Positions 1-9,342 of a DNA stretch of 64,000 nucleotides are shown piece by piece. Each line of letters opens with the position of its first letter. The first letter of the stretch is position 1. Location of the stretch: NCBI GenBank assembly GCA_022826505.1, contig JAJDUQ010000301.1, positions 1-64,000 on the forward strand, read 5' to 3'. A model generated the notes under the pieces. It ran no database searches, was not told where the DNA came from, and saw nothing but the letters and a program-made list of their open reading frames with translations. The DNA is from Gammaproteobacteria bacterium (lineage in GTDB: Bacteria; Pseudomonadota; Gammaproteobacteria; HK1). Both the position numbers and the translations under genes were made by a program.

Positions 1-191
1 GGCAAATCAATAGGGTAGGTCGGCACTACAGACAGCTTTGGGGGCGATTCCGCGCGCCGGACCTCAATGATTCAATGACTTGGGACGCGGAAAAAAATGA
101 AAATCGACAGAATCCACGCCGAGTTGGCGAAGTCGGGCTACGAACGGTAGGCGCGATCCGGAAGAACATCCGACAACAGAAGGAGGGAGAC

Positions 192-1379
192 ATGACCAAG
201 CGATTGATGACCCGGCGAACGGTGTTGAAGGGAATGGCGGGCACCGCCGCCCTGTCCACCGGCACGCTGGGCTTTCCGGCAATTCTGAAGGCGGCCGACG
301 AGGTCAAGATCGGCTTCCTGACCGCGCTCACCGGCCTGGAGACCATCCTCGGCGAGACTCAGCAGCGCTGCTTCGAGATCGCGGTCGAGGACATCAATGC
401 CGCGGGGGGCGCCGGCGGCAGGGAGCTCACCTACATCGTCGAGGACGACCAGACCACGACCAAGGGCGCCATCGACAAGGCGCGCAAGCTCATCGGCCAG
501 GACAAGGTCGACGTCATCATCGGCATGATCGCCAGCCTCGAGCGGCAGGCGGCGCTGAGCGTCACCAGCCCGGCCCGACAGCTCCTGATCTACACGACCT
601 ACTACGAGGACAACGAGTGCGACAAGTACCTCGTCTGCACCGGACAGGTCCCCAATCAGCAGATCGACCCCATGGTGCCGTGGGTGACGAAGAACCTCGG
701 CAAGTCGGTCTACGTGATGGGCTCCGACTACGTGTGGCCGCGGGGCAGCACCGATCAGCTCAAGACCGCCCTGGAGGCGAACGGCGGCACCCTGGTCGGC
801 GCCGACTTCTTCCCCTTCGGAACCCAGGACTTCGGACCGGCGTTCTCGAAGGTCAAGAACGCCGCGCCGGACATTGTCTGGTTCATGTTCGCAGGCTCCG
901 ATGCCATCACCTCCGTCAAGCAGTACCGCAGCTTCGACATGAAGCCGGAGCTGATCTACCACGGATGGGACGAGGCGTTCCTCCCCGCCGTCACTCCGGG
1001 CGAGCAGGCCGGAATCATCGCGAGCCAGGCCTACTTCCAGCAGCTCGACAATCCGGTCAACAACGCGTTCGTCAAGCGCTTTGCCGACAAGTTCGGCGCG
1101 GACAAGCCCATCAATGCGATCGGGGAAGCGACGTACGCCGCGACCTGGCTCTATGCCAAGGCGGTGGCCAAGGCGGGCAGCACGGATCCGGAGAAGGTGA
1201 TCCCCGCGCTCAGCCAGGTGGAACACGATGCGCCGCAGGGGCACGTGAACATCTCGGCCGAGAACAATCACATGCTGTGCAACAGCATCCTCGCACGCGT
1301 CACCGACAACGCGAGCTTCGAAATCGTCGAGAACTACGGCCAGATCGAGCCGTACCTCGAGGGTTGCAAGCTGGCGTAG
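192..1379 (+). CDS. ABC transporter substrate-binding protein (urea/amide/branched-chain type), copy 1
   Basis: Periplasmic binding protein of the type I fold (Peripla_BP_5/6; UrtA/AmiC/LivK group), 395 aa. It should capture a small amide, urea-like or amino-acid-like ligand for the livHMGF-type transporter encoded on the opposite strand at 3.3-6.6 kb. The N-terminus has a twin-arginine motif (TRRTVLKG, residues 7-14) followed by a hydrophobic stretch ending in ILKA, so Tat export is likely. The ATG at 192 is preceded by GGAGGGA at 183-189; an in-frame extension back to 75 lacks such a site. An amidase follows 22 bp downstream, linking uptake to hydrolysis. A paralogue of exactly the same length lies at 7951-9138 and agrees at most positions by eye. 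The ligand cannot be told from sequence. Confidence 0.9.
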   Translation: MTKRLMTRRTVLKGMAGTAALSTGTLGFPAILKAADEVKIGFLTALTGLETILGETQQRCFEIAVEDINAAGGAGGRELTYIVEDDQTTTKGAIDKARKLIGQDKVDVIIGMIASLERQAALSVTSPARQLLIYTTYYEDNECDKYLVCTGQVPNQQIDPMVPWVTKNLGKSVYVMGSDYVWPRGSTDQLKTALEANGGTLVGADFFPFGTQDFGPAFSKVKNAAPDIVWFMFAGSDAITSVKQYRSFDMKPELIYHGWDEAFLPAVTPGEQAGIIASQAYFQQLDNPVNNAFVKRFADKFGADKPINAIGEATYAATWLYAKAVAKAGSTDPEKVIPALSQVEHDAPQGHVNISAENNHMLCNSILARVTDNASFEIVENYGQIEPYLEGCKLA

Positions 1380-1401
1380 ACCCACGAAGCGAACGCGAGC
1401 G

Positions 1402-2766
1402 ATGGACGAATCCGTGCGCAGCGGCAGGCCCCTCGACCTGACCGCCGCCGCCGCCGCTCTGAAGCGCGGAGAGTTCAGCTCGGCCGACCTCGTCAACCAG
1501 GCGCTCGATCGCATCGAGCGCCTGAATCCGCGACTGTGCGCCCTGAGCGACGTGACCGCCGACACCGCGCGGCGAGAGGCCGCGCGTGCGGACCGGCGGC
1601 GGGCCCGTGGCGTGCCGAGAGGGCCACTCTCCGGAATCCCCGTCGCAGTCAAGGACATCATCGACACCACCCCGGCGGTGTGCTCGTCGGGGCTCGACTT
1701 TCTCTCCGACTATCGTCCCGAGTCCGACGCGAAGGTGGTGCGGCAGCTCCGCCGTGCCGGGGCCGTCATCGTCGGCGTGAGCGCAAGCGACCCCGGCGCT
1801 TTCGGCGTACGGACCGCTGCGGTGACGCACCCACAGGCTCCGGAGCGCACGGTAGGGGGATCGAGCGGAGGTTCCGGGGCGGTGCTCGCCGCCGACCTCG
1901 CCTTCGCCGCCCTCGGCAGCGACACGGGGGGCAGCATCAGAATTCCGGCCGCGTGCTGCGCCGTGGCCGGCCTGAAGCCGACGCGGGGACGCGTGAGTCT
2001 GGAGGGTGTCCGACCCCTAGTCTGGTCGCTCGACCACGTCGGCCCGATGACACGCTCGGTTCGGGACCTGGCGTCCGTTCAGCCGGTGCTGGACCCGCGC
2101 TATCGCCGGTCGGCTCCGGCCGATCACCAGCGGTCGGTCAGGGTCGGGCACGCTCCCGAGTACTACCGAGACGCCAACCCCGCGGTGCAGGCAGGCTTTC
2201 ACTCCGCCCTCGAAGCGTGCCGCGATCTGGGAGCGGAAATCGTGGAAGTCGGCCTTCCGGAACCCGATTCCGTGATCGGGATCCACGGAATCATCTTCTG
2301 CGCCGAGAGCGCCGCCTACCACCGCTCGGCCTTTGCCGACCGCTGGGACGACTATCCGCCTCTGGTGCGCCGATTTCTCGGCTACGCGGACGATCACACC
2401 GGGGCCGACTACGTGGCCGCCATGCGCCGGCGCGAGGAATTGACGCGCGGTGTGGAAGCCCTGTTCGACGAGATCGACATCCTGATGATGCCGACACTGC
2501 CGGTGCCGGCGCCGCGACGCGACACCGAAACGCTCACCCTGGCCGGCCGCGAGCACGAGTTCACCCTGGCCATGGTTCGCTACACGTGCCTGTTCGACCA
2601 TACCGGGCATCCCGTGGTGGCCATGCCGGTCGAGGTCATCGGCCCGGGGGTCGCAGTGAGCGCGCAGGTCGTCGCTCCGCTCGGGCGCGACGCGGCGGCG
2701 GTCGACTTCGCGCAGCGTCTGGAAAAGGCGATGGGTCTGCGGATCGACTATGACGTGCGAGCCTGA
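1402..2766 (+). CDS. amidase signature (AS) family amidase
   Basis: Amidase-signature hydrolase, 454 aa, cytoplasmic, hydrolysing a C-N amide bond. The Ser-cisSer-Lys triad is visible: Lys84 in AVKDIIDT, the Gly/Ser-rich loop GGSSGGSGA around residues 152-160, and the nucleophile Ser178 in DTGGSIRIP. Spacing matches GatA/AtzF-type enzymes. The start lies 22 bp after the binding-protein stop, so the pair is probably cotranscribed. A broken relic of a close homologue sits after the second binding-protein copy (7593-7825). Substrate unknown; the neighbouring transporter suggests an imported amide. A GatA role is unlikely because no gatB or gatC is adjacent. Confidence 0.88.
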   Translation: MDESVRSGRPLDLTAAAAALKRGEFSSADLVNQALDRIERLNPRLCALSDVTADTARREAARADRRRARGVPRGPLSGIPVAVKDIIDTTPAVCSSGLDFLSDYRPESDAKVVRQLRRAGAVIVGVSASDPGAFGVRTAAVTHPQAPERTVGGSSGGSGAVLAADLAFAALGSDTGGSIRIPAACCAVAGLKPTRGRVSLEGVRPLVWSLDHVGPMTRSVRDLASVQPVLDPRYRRSAPADHQRSVRVGHAPEYYRDANPAVQAGFHSALEACRDLGAEIVEVGLPEPDSVIGIHGIIFCAESAAYHRSAFADRWDDYPPLVRRFLGYADDHTGADYVAAMRRREELTRGVEALFDEIDILMMPTLPVPAPRRDTETLTLAGREHEFTLAMVRYTCLFDHTGHPVVAMPVEVIGPGVAVSAQVVAPLGRDAAAVDFAQRLEKAMGLRIDYDVRA

Positions 2767-2968
2767 TGTAACGCGCGGTGACTGACAGGGAGGCAGCACG
2801 AACACCGGCAATTCGGTTTCGGACGAGCATCGGGTGTGAGCCGCCGCCCGTCGGGGAACGGGGGCGGCGTGGCCAGCGTGCGGAGGTGCAAGACATGCAG
2901 GATGTCAACTCCGCAATCGCAGTCGTCCGGATACACTGCGTCGTCGGGTGGGCGGAACCCAACCTCAA

Positions 2969-3292
2969 ATGATTATCACGACTACCGACGGCGTTGAAGG
3001 AAGACGGGTGACCCAGTACTTGGGAATCGTCTCCGGGGAGGCAGTGCTCGGAACGAACATTCTGCGAGATCTCATCGCGGGGATCACGGACGTGATTGGG
3101 GGACGCGCGACCGGTTACGAGGAAGAGCTGAGAAAGGCGAAAGAGGCCGCGCTCACGGAGATGGCAGAGGATGCCCGCCAACTCGGGGCAAATGCCATCA
3201 TCGGGGTCGACCTCGACTACGAGCACCTGGGGGGCGGCAACCGGTCGATGCTGATGGTCTCGGCAAACGGGACTGCGGTAAGGATCGAATGA
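2969..3292 (+). CDS. YbjQ/UPF0145 family protein
   Basis: 107-aa protein of the UPF0145 (YbjQ) family, a small oligomer-forming alpha/beta fold of unknown biochemical role, sometimes annotated as heavy-metal binding. The family pattern is clear: an N-terminal [20 protein letters not shown] strand pair, the [19 protein letters not shown] segment, and a C-terminal [17 protein letters not shown] followed by a strand. The ATG at 2969 gives the usual family length; an ATG seven codons upstream (2948) is possible. It converges on the reverse-strand livF, with 17 bp between the stops. No functional link to the transporter is evident. Confidence 0.85.
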   Translation: MIITTTDGVEGRRVTQYLGIVSGEAVLGTNILRDLIAGITDVIGGRATGYEEELRKAKEAALTEMAEDARQLGANAIIGVDLDYEHLGGGNRSMLMVSANGTAVRIE

Positions 3293-3309
3293 CGGAAAGG
3301 GCCAGTCGC

Positions 3310-4008
<699 letters not shown>

Positions 4009-4010
4009 GA

Positions 4011-4724
4011 CTACTGGCGCCCGAGATAGACGTCGCGCACGGTGTGGTCGCGTTCGATATCGCCGAACGGGCCGGAGGCAATGACGCGACCCTGGTGCAT
4101 CACGGTGGTCGGACACGCCAGCGCCCGCACGAAGTTCATGTCGTGCTCGATGACGACGATCGTCATCGCATCCCCGAGACCGGCGATCAGGTCCACGGTC
4201 CGGTGCGTTTCGTCGGGTGTCATGCCTGCTGTGGGCTCATCCAGCAACAGGAGCTTCGGACTCGACATCAGCGCCATGCCGATCTCGAGCCACTGCTTCT
4301 GTCCATGGGGAAGCTCCGCGGCCAGGACGTCGGCGTCGCCTGCCAGCCCCAGGGTCTGGAGCATCCCGCCAACCTGGGTCGCCTCGTCCTCGGCGCCGCC
4401 GCCCGCCCGCCTCGCGACCACCAGGTTGTCGTAGACCGTCATGGTGGAGAACAGGCTCGGAACCTGGAACTTCCGGGCAATGCCCAGACCCGCGAACTTG
4501 TGGAGGTGAAGACCGATCAGGTCCCGATCCTCGAAGCGAATGGTGCCGGAGACGGGACGCAGCGTGCCGGCCAGCATGTTGAACAGCGTGCTCTTGCCGG
4601 CGCCGTTGGGACCGATGATGCACCGGATCCCGCCGCGTTCGAGCGTCAGGCTCACCCCGTTGACCGCGGTGATGCCGCCGAAATGCATGTGCAGATCTTC
4701 GGCCTGCATCAGGACGCTCGTCAT
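4011..4724 (-). CDS. ABC transporter ATP-binding protein, LivG/UrtD type
   Basis: 237-aa ATPase of the HAAT transporter group. Walker A GPNGAGKST near residue 40; the conserved ARKFQVPSLFSTMTVYDNL segment typical of LivG/UrtD; a signature-like LPHGQKQWLEIG; Walker B LLLLDEPTAGMT. LPHGQKQWLE rather than LSYGQQR is reminiscent of UrtD-type proteins. The ATG at 4724 overlaps the stop of the preceding permease by four bases (ATGA), indicating translational coupling. In-frame sequence upstream is only the shadow of the permease gene. Confidence 0.88.
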   Translation of the reverse strand: MTSVLMQAEDLHMHFGGITAVNGVSLTLERGGIRCIIGPNGAGKSTLFNMLAGTLRPVSGTIRFEDRDLIGLHLHKFAGLGIARKFQVPSLFSTMTVYDNLVVARRAGGGAEDEATQVGGMLQTLGLAGDADVLAAELPHGQKQWLEIGMALMSSPKLLLLDEPTAGMTPDETHRTVDLIAGLGDAMTIVVIEHDMNFVRALACPTTVMHQGRVIASGPFGDIERDHTVRDVYLGRQ

Positions 4725-5755
4725 TCGGCCCCCCTTGTGCGAAGCAGGCGTGAGGCCACGATTCGGGGAATGCGCCGGAGAAGGGGCAGCAGGCCGTTCG
4801 GAAAGAGAAAGACCATGGCGACGAAGAATGCGCCAATGAACATCGGCCACAGCTTGTAGCTGACGGAGCTCACCTCCTGCTGGAGGCGTATGACGACGAA
4901 TGCGCCGATGATGGGTCCGATCAGCGTACCGCGGCCCCCGACCGCTACCCAGACGATGATCTCGGTGGACATGAACAGGCCGATGAGATCCGGAGCGACG
5001 TAGCCGGAGGTGATGTCGTACATGCCGCCCGCGACCGCCGCGAGCATGGCGGACACGACGAACACGATCAGCAGGTGCAGCGACGTGTTGTATCCCAGTG
5101 TCCGGGCTCGCAGCTCGTTGTCCTGGATTGCGGCGAGGACGCGCCCGTAGTGTCCGCGGCAGGCAAGCCAGATCGCGAGCAGGGCGATGACCGTCACCGC
5201 GAGGATGAGGTAGTACTGGTGCACGGGGTCGAGGATCACGTAGCTGAAGCCGAAGATCTCGATGCCCGGCGGCGGTGCGCCGATCAGACCCGAGTCGCCG
5301 CCCGTGACCTCGGACCAGCCGATGGCGATGTGCTGGGCCACCAGCGAGATGGCGAGCGTCACGATCGTGAGATACGCCCCGCGCACACCCCCGAAGATCA
5401 GGAAGTAACCGATGACCAGAGCTACCGCGCCGGCGATGCCCGTTCCGGTGAGAAGTCCCACCAGCGCGGCGTTCGCGCTGTCGACCTTGGGGCCGAAGAT
5501 TGCCATGGAGTAAGCGCCGATGCCGAAGAACGCGGCGTGCCCGAAGCTCAGAATGCCGGCCTTTCCCCAAAGGTAGTCGAGGCTCAGGGCGAGGAGGGCG
5601 AAGATCAGCGCGTCGCGGATGACCGACAGGCTGTAGGCGTCGGTCCAGGAGGGGTACGCGGCGGCGATCGCGACCAGCGCCAGCGTCATCAGCACCCACG
5701 GATTCGACACGACCGCGGTGCGGTCGTGTCTCGATGCGAGGCCGGTTCCGTCCAT
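4721..5755 (-). CDS. branched-chain/urea-type ABC permease, LivM/UrtC family
   Basis: 344-aa inner-membrane permease with many hydrophobic helices and the LivM/UrtC hallmark GKAGILSFGHAAFFGIGAYS near residues 65-85. The EAA-like cytoplasmic loop (RVLAAIQDNELRARTLGYN) contacts the ATPases. The C-terminus ends FLFPNGLLPLLRRI followed by a basic tail. The ATG at 5755 lies five bases after the stop of the partner permease, and the stop overlaps the next ATPase gene, so the four transporter genes form one tight operon. Confidence 0.88.
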   Translation of the reverse strand: MDGTGLASRHDRTAVVSNPWVLMTLALVAIAAAYPSWTDAYSLSVIRDALIFALLALSLDYLWGKAGILSFGHAAFFGIGAYSMAIFGPKVDSANAALVGLLTGTGIAGAVALVIGYFLIFGGVRGAYLTIVTLAISLVAQHIAIGWSEVTGGDSGLIGAPPPGIEIFGFSYVILDPVHQYYLILAVTVIALLAIWLACRGHYGRVLAAIQDNELRARTLGYNTSLHLLIVFVVSAMLAAVAGGMYDITSGYVAPDLIGLFMSTEIIVWVAVGGRGTLIGPIIGAFVVIRLQQEVSSVSYKLWPMFIGAFFVAMVFLFPNGLLPLLRRIPRIVASRLLRTRGAE

Positions 5756-5760
5756 GGCGG

Positions 5761-6609
5761 CTACGCCGGGACAAGCCCGCGTGGCTTGAAGCGAACGATG
5801 ACCACCGCCGCGACCAGCACCAGGGCCTGGGAGACGGTGACCGGCACCTGGTAGTTGAGCAGCGTCTCCAGTCCTCCGACCACGGCGCTCCCCGCGGCCA
5901 CGCCGGCGATGCTGCCGGCGCCGCCGACGATGACGACGAAGAACGAGGGGGCCAGGTAGTTGGCGCCCATCAGCGCGATAACCTTGGTCAGGGGGGCTAT
6001 GAGGACTCCCGCGAGCGCGGCGATTCCGGCGCCGCCGCAGAACGCGATGGTGTAGATGCGGTGGGTGTTGATACCCTGGGCCTCGGCCATGTCCCGATCC
6101 TGGATCACGGCGCGCAGGTCCAGGCCGAACCGGGTCTTGCGGAAGACGAAGACGATCGCAGCGATGATCGCCGCCGCGAACGAGATCAGGAGCAGGCGGT
6201 ACGCCGGGTACGACGCGCCCAGGAACTCGACCGACCCCTCGATCGGGCCCGACGCCTGCTGGGGTCCCGATCCGAACACGATCTGGAGGGTCTGCTGAAT
6301 CATCAGGCTGACACCCCAGGTGGCCAGGATGGTGTCCATCGGGCGGGTGTAGAGATGCTGGACGATCAGGCGTTCCAGGGCGAACCCGACCGCCGCGCCT
6401 ACGAACGGCGCGAGCAGCAGGGCCATCCAGTAGTTGCCGCCCATCGCCTGCACGAACGACAGCGTGAAGGCGCCGATGGTCACGAACTCGCCATGGGCCA
6501 GATTGATGACGTTCATGAGCCCGAAGATGATGGCGAGCCCGAGACCAACGATCATGAGGATGCTGATCAGGGTCAGCGCGTTCAGCACGAGGGGCACGAA
6601 TGTTTCCAA
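5761..6609 (-). CDS. branched-chain/urea-type ABC permease, LivH/UrtB family
   Basis: 282-aa integral membrane permease, first gene of the transporter operon. LivH-type features are the N-terminal helix with GLGLAIIFGLMNVINLAHGEF (residues about 22-42), the loop RKTRFGLDLRAVIQDRDMAEAQGIN that contacts the ATPase, and the terminal IVRFKPRGLVPA. No binding protein is encoded inside the operon. The two candidate partners are the paralogues at 192-1379 and 7951-9138, the latter upstream on the same strand but separated by Uma2 and pseudogenes. Confidence 0.88.
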   Translation of the reverse strand: METFVPLVLNALTLISILMIVGLGLAIIFGLMNVINLAHGEFVTIGAFTLSFVQAMGGNYWMALLLAPFVGAAVGFALERLIVQHLYTRPMDTILATWGVSLMIQQTLQIVFGSGPQQASGPIEGSVEFLGASYPAYRLLLISFAAAIIAAIVFVFRKTRFGLDLRAVIQDRDMAEAQGINTHRIYTIAFCGGAGIAALAGVLIAPLTKVIALMGANYLAPSFFVVIVGGAGSIAGVAAGSAVVGGLETLLNYQVPVTVSQALVLVAAVVIVRFKPRGLVPA

Positions 6610-6656
6610 CGCCGGCTCCGCGAGTCAGTTCCGAGACATGATGTCTCGGCTGCGAT

Positions 6657-7223
6657 TCAGGGCCAGAGATCGCTGAGGTTGAAGGTGATCGCATCGAAGG
6701 GGCGGATGCTCACCGGGTCGTCGTCCTTCGCGCTCGCAGTCAGCAGCCACTGCCCTTCGTGCAGCTCGAACGCTTCGAGGGTGCGGTCCGCCGGATCCAC
6801 GAGCCACAGATACCCGACTCCTTCGCGGGCATAGACCGGGCGCTTGCCGTGCAGATCGAGCCTGCGCGTGGATGCCGACAGCACCTCGCACACCCAATCC
6901 GGCGCGAGGGTGAAGTACGCCGTGTCGGGCAAATCCGCCATTCGCTCCCGGCGCCACCCCGCGAGGTCGGGGACCAGGATGTCCTCGCCGAGGTGCAGCT
7001 CCGGCTCGTCGATGATCCACCACCCTCCCGGGCCGCCGCGCCCCTTGCCGAACGGCCCGGTGAGCTCGCCGCCCAGGTAGGAGCTCGCCACTGCATGCGG
7101 CGGTGCCGGGCGCGGCTGGGTGTAGAGCGCGCCGTCGACGATCTCGGCGACCCGATACGCTGGTGCGTCGAGCACGTCCTGGTAGGTGGCCCGGGGGGTG
7201 CGTTCGGCTGTGCTTGTCACCAT
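6657..7223 (-). CDS. Uma2 family (DUF820) endonuclease-like protein
   Basis: 188-aa Uma2/DUF820 protein, a restriction-endonuclease-like fold. The family pattern is clear: Y-x-E-I-V-D-G-x-L (YRVAEIVDGALYTQPRP) near the start, then ELHLGEDILVPDLAGWRRERM containing the catalytic-type Asp, then APDWVCEVLSAS with its Glu and a Lys (GKRPVYAREGVGYLWLVDP). These make a plausible PD-(D/E)XK set. The start ATG at 7223 follows a GGAGGATC-like site. The gene sits between the binding-protein copy 2 region and livH. Function in bacteria is unproven; the family is common in cyanobacteria and scattered elsewhere. Confidence 0.85.
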   Translation of the reverse strand: MVTSTAERTPRATYQDVLDAPAYRVAEIVDGALYTQPRPAPPHAVASSYLGGELTGPFGKGRGGPGGWWIIDEPELHLGEDILVPDLAGWRRERMADLPDTAYFTLAPDWVCEVLSASTRRLDLHGKRPVYAREGVGYLWLVDPADRTLEAFELHEGQWLLTASAKDDDPVSIRPFDAITFNLSDLWP

Positions 7224-7384
7224 GAGATCGGATCCTCCTCTGCTGATTCGTGCTACCGCGCGCCAGCCATGGTCAGATAGGATACCCCGTGTCTTGGGTG
7301 TGCCGAGCCGGAATACTGATCTTGTATCAGGCCCGGTGTCCACTTCACTGGTGCGCACCCAGCAAATGGCTTGTGCCTCCGTGT

Positions 7385-7592
7385 ACTGGTGCCGGACACG
7401 TCGACGTCGGGGCGAGTGCTGGAGCTCGACTTCCCCGGCCTCGAGATCGGAGTCGTCCAATATGCTGAAGGGCCGACCGGAACCACCGTCATCCGCTTCG
7501 TCGACAAGGCGATCGGAGCGGTCGACGTGCGCGGCGGAGCGCCCGGCGCCTACAACGTCGACTGGCTGAGGTGGGGGTACGGGTGGCCGAAT
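7385..7592 (+). pseudogene. 5' fragment of a P1/NylC-type (S58) peptidase gene
   Basis: About 208 bases whose translation starts LVPDTSTSGRVLELDFPG and runs to WLRWGYGWPN, nearly identical to residues 7-74 of the intact S58-family gene at 10703-12019. Homology stops at both ends: upstream lacks a matching start region, and downstream the sequence switches at about 7592 into a reverse-strand amidase fragment. It is therefore a duplicated relic, not a gene. At the junction the two parent sequences share a short TCGATG-like stretch, so a microhomology-driven join is possible. Confidence 0.8.
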
Positions 7593-7825
7593 GTCGACGA
7601 TGTCCTTGATCGCGACCGGAATACCCGTGAGCGGCCCGCTCGGCGCGCCTCGCGCCTCGCGCCGCGCGGACCGGGCCGTCACGTCGCTCAAGGCCTGCAG
7701 ACGGGGATTGAGGCGGGCAGTCGGCTCGACACGGCTTCGGTCAGCTCCAGCGACGTCAGCTCGCCTCGCTCCAAGGTGCCGGCAACCGCGGTGAGATCAA
7801 GGGTCGAGGTGTCGGTTTGCACCAT
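7593..7825 (-). pseudogene. frameshifted N-terminal fragment of an amidase gene
   Basis: Reverse-strand relic homologous to the first ~90 residues of the amidase at 1402-2766. It begins MVQTDTSTLDLTAVAGTLERG at 7825. A frame change near 7730 is needed to continue as LSDVTARSARREARGAPSG and GIPVAIKDIVDI, which retains the catalytic-Lys region but nothing beyond. It lies downstream of binding-protein copy 2 on the same strand, mirroring the intact binding-protein/amidase pair at 192-2766. It is truncated where it meets the peptidase fragment. Confidence 0.8.
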
Positions 7826-7877
7826 ATCCCTCTCTCCATCGCACGTTGGCCGCGCGTCCGACGCTTCCGGCAGTTCG

Positions 7878-7906
7878 CCGAGAAAGGCCGTGCCGGCCTT
7901 TCTCGG
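7878..7906 (-). terminator. perfect 12-bp hairpin after binding-protein copy 2
   Basis: Arms CCGAGAAAGGCC (7878-7889) and GGCCTTTCTCGG (7895-7906) pair perfectly around a five-base loop. The hairpin lies 45 bp past the stop of the reverse-strand binding-protein gene and before the amidase relic. There is no strong U-tract, so it may be a terminator or an mRNA-stabilising element that raises binding-protein expression over downstream genes. Confidence 0.55.
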
Positions 7907-7950
7907 CTCGCATCCCTGCGTCACCCGGCAGGCTGTTCTTCATCAGCCTG

Positions 7951-9138
7951 CTAGGCCAGGTTGCAGCCCTCGACCACGGGCTCGATCTGACCGTAGTTCT
8001 CGATGATGTCGAAGCTCGCACGATCGTTCACGCGGGCGAGGATGCTGTTGCACAGCATGTGATTGTTCTCGGCCGAGATGTTCACGCGGCCTTGTGGCGC
8101 TTCGTGCTCCACCTGGCTGAGAGCGGGGATGACCTTCTCCGGATCGGTGCTGCCCGCCTTGGCGACGGCCTTCGCGTAGAGCCAGGTGGCCACATAGGTC
8201 GACTCGCCGATTGCGTTGATCGGCTTGTCGGCGCCGTACTTGTCGGCGAAGCGCTTGACGAACGCGTTGTTCACCGGCGTGTCGAGCTGCTGAAAGTACG
8301 CCATGCTCGCGATGATGCCGGCCTGCTCGCCCGGTGTCACCGCTCGGAGATTGGCTTCGTCCCAGCCGTGATAGACCAGCTCCGGCTTCATGCCGAAGCT
8401 GCGATATTGCTTGACCGAGGTGATCGAGTCGGAGCCTGCGAACATGAACCACACGATATCGGGATTCGCGTCCTTGATCTTGGAGAACGCGGGACCGAAG
8501 TCCTGGGTGCCGAAGGGGAAGAAGTCGGCACCCACGAGCGACCCGCCATTCGCCTCGAGAGCCTTGTTCAGCTGCTCGGTGCTTCCGCGGGGCCACACGT
8601 AGTCGGAGCCCATGACGTAGACCGACTTACCCATGTTGTTCATCACCCATGGCACGATCGGGTCGATCTGCTGGTTGGGAATCTGGCCGGTGCAAACGAG
8701 ATACTTGTCGCACTCGTTGCCTTCGTAGTACGTCGTGTAGATCAGAAGCTTCTTCGCCGGGCTCGTGACGCTTAGTGCGGCCTGGCGCTCGAGGCTCGCG
8801 ATCATGCCGAGGATCACATCGACCTTGTCCCGCCCGATCAGCTTGCGCGCCTTGTCGATGCCAGCCTTGGTGTTCGCCTGGTCGTCCTCCACGATGTAGG
8901 TGAGCTCGCGCCCACCGGCACCGCCCGCGGCGTTGATCTCTTCCACGGCGAGCTCGAAGCAGCGTTGCTGGGTCTCGCCGTAAATCGATGTGATGCCGGT
9001 CAGCGCAGTCAGGAAGCCGATCTTCACTTGGTCCTGCGCTTTGAGGATGCCGGGGAACCCCACGACGCCCGTGGACACCACGGCTGTCCCGGCGATGCTC
9101 TTCAGGGCGGTCCGGCGGTCAATTCGCTTGTTGGTCAC
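7951..9138 (-). CDS. ABC transporter substrate-binding protein (urea/amide/branched-chain type), copy 2
   Basis: 395-aa periplasmic binding protein, paralogue of 192-1379 with the same length and conserved blocks (KIGFLTALTG, ETQQRCFE, YIVEDDQ, YVMGSDYVWPRGST, FVKRFADK). A Tat-type start (DRRTALKS followed by a hydrophobic stretch ending ILKA) is present. The GTG at 9138 is chosen because GGAGGAAC lies about six bases upstream (9144-9151) and the signal peptide then has normal length. It is divergent from a GntR regulator, with a perfect palindrome midway, so its expression is probably controlled by that regulator. It likely feeds the shared livHMGF-type permease. Confidence 0.9.
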   Translation of the reverse strand: MTNKRIDRRTALKSIAGTAVVSTGVVGFPGILKAQDQVKIGFLTALTGITSIYGETQQRCFELAVEEINAAGGAGGRELTYIVEDDQANTKAGIDKARKLIGRDKVDVILGMIASLERQAALSVTSPAKKLLIYTTYYEGNECDKYLVCTGQIPNQQIDPIVPWVMNNMGKSVYVMGSDYVWPRGSTEQLNKALEANGGSLVGADFFPFGTQDFGPAFSKIKDANPDIVWFMFAGSDSITSVKQYRSFGMKPELVYHGWDEANLRAVTPGEQAGIIASMAYFQQLDTPVNNAFVKRFADKYGADKPINAIGESTYVATWLYAKAVAKAGSTDPEKVIPALSQVEHEAPQGRVNISAENNHMLCNSILARVNDRASFDIIENYGQIEPVVEGCNLA

Positions 9139-9228
9139 TTGACGTTCCTCCGAATGGTGCGGGCTTCTCGGCCCGATCGGTTGCACAGTGGCAGGCCGCC
9201 CTCGCAGCAGCCCACCGGTCATGATAGG

Positions 9229-9250
9229 TTGATGTGTGATCACACATCAA
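9229..9250. promoter_or_regulatory. 22-bp perfect palindromic operator candidate
   Basis: The half-site TTGATGTGTGA at 9229-9239 is followed by its exact reverse complement at 9240-9250, centred on TGATCA. It lies about 90 bp from each start in the divergent region between binding-protein copy 2 and the GntR/FCD gene. Position and symmetry suit a dimeric GntR-family operator controlling both genes. Confidence 0.7.
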
Positions 9251-9342
9251 ATATCACCTTGGCGATCTCCCGCGGTGACCTGGCGAACCCGACGATCCGT
9301 TGGCGCAGGTCAGTGCTTGCAGGAGCCGCCTGGACCCGTAGG

